In this document: piece by piece, positions 7,590 through 9,880 of the stretch | Layout of the letters: each line of letters opens with the position of its first letter | Numbering within the stretch: the stretch's first letter is position 1 | Assembly: GCA_017651785.1 (NCBI GenBank) | Contig: JAGCCD010000193.1 | Span: 1 to 9,880, forward strand | Length of the DNA stretch: 9,880 nucleotides | Source: Bacteroidales bacterium | GTDB taxonomy: Bacteria > Bacteroidota > Bacteroidia > Bacteroidales > UBA932 | Reading direction: 5' to 3' | The notes under the pieces: generated by a model | What the model saw: the letters and a program-made list of their open reading frames with translations, nothing else | What the model was told of the DNA's origin: nothing | Databases searched by the model: none | Position numbers and translations under genes: made by a program

Positions 7590-7825
7590 AAGCCGCAGAC
7601 GTAATCAAGAGGGTGCTTTCTGCGCCTTTCATACTGCTGATCCACTTTTACCGGCTCTGCATCTCTCCTTTCACCCCTCCAAGTTGCCGGTTCACTCCCA
7701 CCTGCTCCCAGTACGCACTGGAGGCATTCCGCAAGTACGGCCCCTTCAAGGGCGGCTGGCTCGCCCTCAAGCGCATCCTGCGCTGCCACCCCTGGGGCGG
7801 CTCGGGATATGACCCCGTTCCGTGA
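7586..7825 (+). CDS. yidD: Membrane protein insertion efficiency factor YidD
   Basis: The 79-residue protein is the usual YidD length. It carries the hallmark core: an amphipathic or hydrophobic N-terminus ([20 protein letters not shown]), the cysteine motif [20 protein letters not shown] at 31-50, then [15 protein letters not shown] at 56-70 and GGSGYDPVP at the end. YidD is associated with the inner membrane and assists YidC-dependent insertion of membrane proteins. The ATG overlaps the rnpA stop by four bases. It is the last gene of the plus-strand cluster, and its final codons form the left arm of a 10-bp hairpin that may end transcription. Confidence 0.95.
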   Translation: MKAADVIKRVLSAPFILLIHFYRLCISPFTPPSCRFTPTCSQYALEAFRKYGPFKGGWLALKRILRCHPWGGSGYDPVP

Positions 7826-7849
7826 ATTACCTTCACGGAACTACGTTTT
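7817..7849 (+). terminator. Possible rho-independent terminator after yidD
   Basis: GTTCCGTGAA (7817-7826) and TTCACGGAAC (7832-7841) form a perfect 10-bp stem with a 5-base loop, overlapping the yidD stop codon. A short TTTT run follows at 7846-7849. The U-tract is short and offset by four bases, so termination is plausible but not assured. Confidence 0.45.
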
Positions 7850-7920
7850 ACTGAGGGGCGTACCCCTCAGACTCCCCTATCTTACTAACTTCGAAAGCAA
7901 TTCACGGAACCAGGCTTTAC
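7832..7920 (+). repeat. Imperfect 20-bp direct repeat pair
   Basis: The 20-mers at 7832-7851 and 7901-7920 both begin TTCACGGAAC and end TTTAC, matching at 17 of 20 positions, with starts 69 bp apart. The shared TTCACGGAAC is also the reverse complement of 7817-7826, so the same 10-mer occurs three times within 94 bp. Confidence 0.7.
7851..7870 (+). terminator. GC-rich 8-bp hairpin, possible terminator or repetitive palindrome
   Basis: CTGAGGGG and CCCCTCAG form a perfect 8-bp stem around the four-base loop CGTA. The sequence after it (ACTCCCCTATC) has no T run, so it is not a classical intrinsic terminator. It could strengthen termination after yidD, work in both directions, or belong to a dispersed palindrome family. 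Confidence 0.4.
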
Positions 7921-7956
7921 GCGAAACCTTTCGAAAGGGGATTTGGGTTTCGTTTG

Positions 7957-7987
7957 TTGCGAAGGCGAAAGAAAATTACTATGTTTG
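7957..7987 (+). promoter_or_regulatory. Promoter of the lipoprotein gene (Bacteroidota consensus)
   Basis: TTG at 7957-7959 (within TTTGTTGC) is followed after a 20-bp spacer by TATGTTTG at 7980-7987, matching the Bacteroidota -33/-7 consensus (TTG, about 19-21 bp, TAnnTTTG). A start near 7992-7995 would give a leader of about 35 nt before the ATG at 8029. This is the best promoter match in the window. Confidence 0.7.
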
Positions 7988-8028
7988 AGGTTGATTAAAA
8001 CGAATAACCTCTTAAATCCATAGTAATT
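7974..8028 (+). promoter_or_regulatory. Inverted repeat flanking the lipoprotein leader, possible operator
   Basis: AATTACTATG (7974-7983) and CATAGTAATT (8019-8028) are perfect 10-bp inverted arms. Inside them GAGGTT (7987-7992) pairs with AACCTC (8006-8011). The right arm ends on the base before the ATG, and the left arm overlaps the -7 element. If transcription starts near 7992, the left arm is not transcribed, so a DNA-level operator is more likely than an RNA hairpin. An upstream start would instead allow an RNA structure covering the start codon. Confidence 0.5.
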
Positions 8029-9880
8029 ATGAAGAAACTAAATCTAATCGGCGCTTTCGCAGCTGCGGTGCTTTTGCTCGTGGGCTGTGAAATGAGCAAG
8101 GAACAGGTTGCCTCCATTCCCGGAGAAACTACAATCACCGCAACCCGAGACGGAGCTATGACAAGGAGCTCCATCAAAAAGACGGGTGAAGATGAGGACG
8201 CCACGTATGAGATCCTCTGGAGCGTTCCGGACAAGATCCTCGTGGGCTATCCTGGCGTAACTCCCGCCACCTTTACCTCAACCAACAAGGCAAAAGCGGC
8301 TTCCGCATCCTTCAAAGGCAAACTGCCCGATGGCGAAGGCCCTCTTGTGGGTATCTATCCTGCGACCAAGGGTAACACCTGCGACGAGTATGAAGTGTTC
8401 ACCGTAAACTTCAAGGATGAGCAGACGGCAGTTGACGGAACCTATGATCCCGATGCCTTCCCTGCAGTGGCAATCGGAGAAGGAAGCAACCTTTCATTCC
8501 TTAACGTGTGCGGCCTTCTGGAGGTCTGCGTAGGCTATAGCGACGTTACCAAAATTACGCTGATCAACGGCATGATCACGGATCCTCCTGTAATTATTGA
8601 GCCCGATGAGCCCAACGGTCCTACCACCCGTGCCGTAATGCTGAACGTCATTCCTTCCGGCGATCTTTCCGTTGTGATCGAGGATGGCGTGCCTGTAATT
8701 GATGATTTCAGCGAAGGCACTCCCGCAATTTACCTTAACGCCCCTAAGGGCGGTGTCTTCAAGAAAGACCAGCTTTATTACATTTCGGTCCCTCCTTGTG
8801 AATTCCCTGACGGCGCAGTATTCATCCTGGAAAGGCAGTCCGGCAAAAATGTTCAGATAAATCTTGATTGGCCGTTGGAGGTGTCTCGCAGCAGTGTCCA
8901 CCAGGTTATGACTCTGTTCGATGAGAACATTCCCGACGACAACATTCCCGACGATCCCACTCCGGACGACCCTACCCCCGACGATCCCACCCCCGATGAT
9001 CCCGCAGAAGGCATAACCATAGACGGCGACATGTCCGACTGGGCAGAGATAGAGGGCACAGTCAATAAAACCGGCAACATTGTGGAAGTCAAAGGCTTTG
9101 CTGATGATGACCATATCTATGTCTACGTCAAGAGGGCAAAAAGCGGAAGATGGGCGCAGCTTTGGAATGAGAATGCCAGTGCCGGCGGTTATTATTATTA
9201 CGACTTCGACCTCGACAACAATCCCGAGACCGGAGATCATGCAGAGGGCGACCGCGGCAACTTTGAGTGCTGGGCATATCTCTACCCGTTTGGCCCTGCC
9301 GTTGGCGAGTTCATAGAAGAGCCTACCGGCGGCACCAAGGGCATGTCATTAAGCGGAGTTAAAAGCGCAGGCTCTTTCACCGGTGATAAAGATCAAGACG
9401 ATGCTGGTGTAGTTGAGCTTGAGGTTGCATTCCCCCGTGCAAACCTTCCTGCCATTACGGCAAATACCATAACGGTTACCGTGTGGGGTAACAAAGATGG
9501 CAGTCCTGTGACAAAAGCTACGATCAAGCTTGGAGAAGGCGGCGACGAGCCCACGCCAGACGATCCTACTCCCGATGATCCCCAGGAAATCGTAATGGAT
9601 GGCGACATGTCCGACTGGGATGCTGTGGATGGTGTTAAGGCTGGTTCTTTCGAGGTGTTCAAATACGCTTCCGATGAAGACAACCTTTTCTTCTACTTCA
9701 AGATCAAGCGCTCTAAGATTATCGCCGCCAAGACTGAACCCTTCGTATTCAACTGGAGGCGTTACATAGCGTTCGGAATAGATACAGACAACAATTCCGA
9801 AACCGGTTCCGCCGTTACATTTGCCGGTATGAACATCCCCGGCTGTGAGGCCTGCGGCAATTTCTATCCCTTCAGGGGCA
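8029..9880 (+). CDS. Modular surface lipoprotein, fimbrillin-like N-terminus plus DGDMSDW modules, partial
   Basis: The frame runs 617 codons without a stop to the right edge; the C-terminus is missing. A lipoprotein signal peptide ends in the lipobox LVGC, with Cys20 followed by EMSKEQ, an acidic and polar stretch that may act as a surface-export signal. Residues about 30-300 resemble Bacteroidales fimbrillin-like (Mfa-like) domains: TRSSI, then ILWSVPDKILVGY, ATFTST, ASFKGKLP, VGIYPATKG, LSFLNVCGLLEV. Residues 300-324 are a linker of five units (NIPDD twice, PTPDD three times). Module 1 begins IDGDMSDW near 331 and carries YYDFDLDNNPETGD at 390-403. A second PTPDD linker is at 508-517, then module 2 (MDGDMSDW near 523, GIDTDNNSETG at 583-593). 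The opening DGDxSDW resembles CBM9/DOMON-like beta-sandwich domains, and DxDNNxETG looks like a calcium-binding loop. Both are inferences, and the ligand is unknown. Confidence 0.85.
   Translation, partial: MKKLNLIGAFAAAVLLLVGCEMSKEQVASIPGETTITATRDGAMTRSSIKKTGEDEDATYEILWSVPDKILVGYPGVTPATFTSTNKAKAASASFKGKLPDGEGPLVGIYPATKGNTCDEYEVFTVNFKDEQTAVDGTYDPDAFPAVAIGEGSNLSFLNVCGLLEVCVGYSDVTKITLINGMITDPPVIIEPDEPNGPTTRAVMLNVIPSGDLSVVIEDGVPVIDDFSEGTPAIYLNAPKGGVFKKDQLYYISVPPCEFPDGAVFILERQSGKNVQINLDWPLEVSRSSVHQVMTLFDENIPDDNIPDDPTPDDPTPDDPTPDDPAEGITIDGDMSDWAEIEGTVNKTGNIVEVKGFADDDHIYVYVKRAKSGRWAQLWNENASAGGYYYYDFDLDNNPETGDHAEGDRGNFECWAYLYPFGPAVGEFIEEPTGGTKGMSLSGVKSAGSFTGDKDQDDAGVVELEVAFPRANLPAITANTITVTVWGNKDGSPVTKATIKLGEGGDEPTPDDPTPDDPQEIVMDGDMSDWDAVDGVKAGSFEVFKYASDEDNLFFYFKIKRSKIIAAKTEPFVFNWRRYIAFGIDTDNNSETGSAVTFAGMNIPGCEACGNFYPFRG
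8926..9000 (+). repeat. 15-bp tandem repeat encoding the PDD linker
   Basis: Five in-frame 15-bp units encode NIPDD, NIPDD, PTPDD, PTPDD and PTPDD. Codons vary between units (GAC/GAT, CCC/CCT/CCG), so the array is not freshly duplicated. A related two-unit array (PTPDD twice) lies at 9550-9579. The acidic, proline-rich linker probably spaces folded domains on the cell surface. Confidence 0.85.
9025..9619 (+). repeat. Paired module starts with a 19-bp identical sequence
   Basis: GGCGACATGTCCGACTGGG occurs at 9025-9043 and again at 9601-9619, 576 bp (192 codons) apart and in the same frame, encoding GDMSDW. The flanking sequence has diverged, so this marks an older internal module duplication with a strongly conserved opening motif. 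Confidence 0.85.

Larger units (their letters stand above)
7826..8028. other. Gene-free intergenic region with dense inverted repeats
   Basis: This 203-bp stretch carries no plausible gene. From left to right it holds the right arm of the yidD hairpin, an 8-bp GC-rich palindromic hairpin (7851-7870), a third copy of the 10-mer TTCACGGAAC (7901-7910), a perfect 12-bp palindrome CCTTTCGAAAGG (7927-7938) inside a CGAAACC/GGTTTCG pair (7922-7928, 7946-7952), a promoter (7957-7987), and a 10-bp inverted repeat bracketing the lipoprotein leader (7974-7983, 8019-8028). It separates the housekeeping operon from the lipoprotein gene. Confidence 0.75.

Noticed and set aside
8926..9000. Possible CRISPR-like direct repeats
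   Set aside because: The 15-bp units are contiguous, in frame and encode PTPDD-type linkers; there are no spacers.
8494..9240. 248-codon minus-strand frame opposite the lipoprotein gene
   Set aside because: The plus strand carries an uninterrupted frame with lipobox and repeated domains. The antisense product is a hydrophobic Val/Ile/Gly-rich mirror of it.

Overview
The window looks like a GC-rich member of the Bacteroidales. The evidence is Bacteroidota-type promoter elements (TAnnTTTG), a lack of clear Shine-Dalgarno sequences, the Bacteroidota-specific DUF4271-hemD pair, and a lipobox-bearing surface lipoprotein with a fimbrillin-like N-terminus. This placement is an inference from gene content and signals, not from a marker-gene search.

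Layout. (i) 1-2616, minus strand: aspartase (aspA), then 28 bp downstream an M16-peptidase-like secreted protein that runs off the left edge and has lost its zinc motif. (ii) 2617-2722: a 106-bp divergent promoter region. (iii) 2723-7825, plus strand: seven tightly packed genes, namely an exported TPR protein, a U32 protein closely resembling RlhA (23S rRNA C2501 hydroxylation), a YciH/SUI1 translation factor, a DUF4271 membrane protein, a Bacteroidota-type uroporphyrinogen-III synthase (hemD), rnpA and yidD. Spacings are 5 bp or 2 bp, or the stop and start codons overlap, so this is probably one translationally coupled operon. (iv) 7826-8028: about 200 bp without a gene, packed with inverted repeats (possible terminators) and ending in a good promoter. 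(v) 8029-9880: the N-terminal 617 residues of a large lipoprotein with a fimbrillin-like region, a PDD-rich linker, and at least two copies of a module beginning DGDMSDW and carrying a D-x-D-N-N-x-E-T-G motif. It runs off the right edge.

How the genes fit together. The plus-strand operon is mostly housekeeping: rRNA modification, translation initiation, tRNA 5' processing, tetrapyrrole synthesis and membrane-protein insertion. The aspartase interconverts aspartate and fumarate, and in anaerobic Bacteroidales could feed fumarate respiration. The left and right ends are more lineage-specific cell-envelope proteins. I see no CRISPR array, rRNA, tRNA, insertion sequence or phage gene. No complete new system is convincingly visible. 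The best leads are the degenerate M16 protein, the modular lipoprotein, and the structured intergenic region before it.
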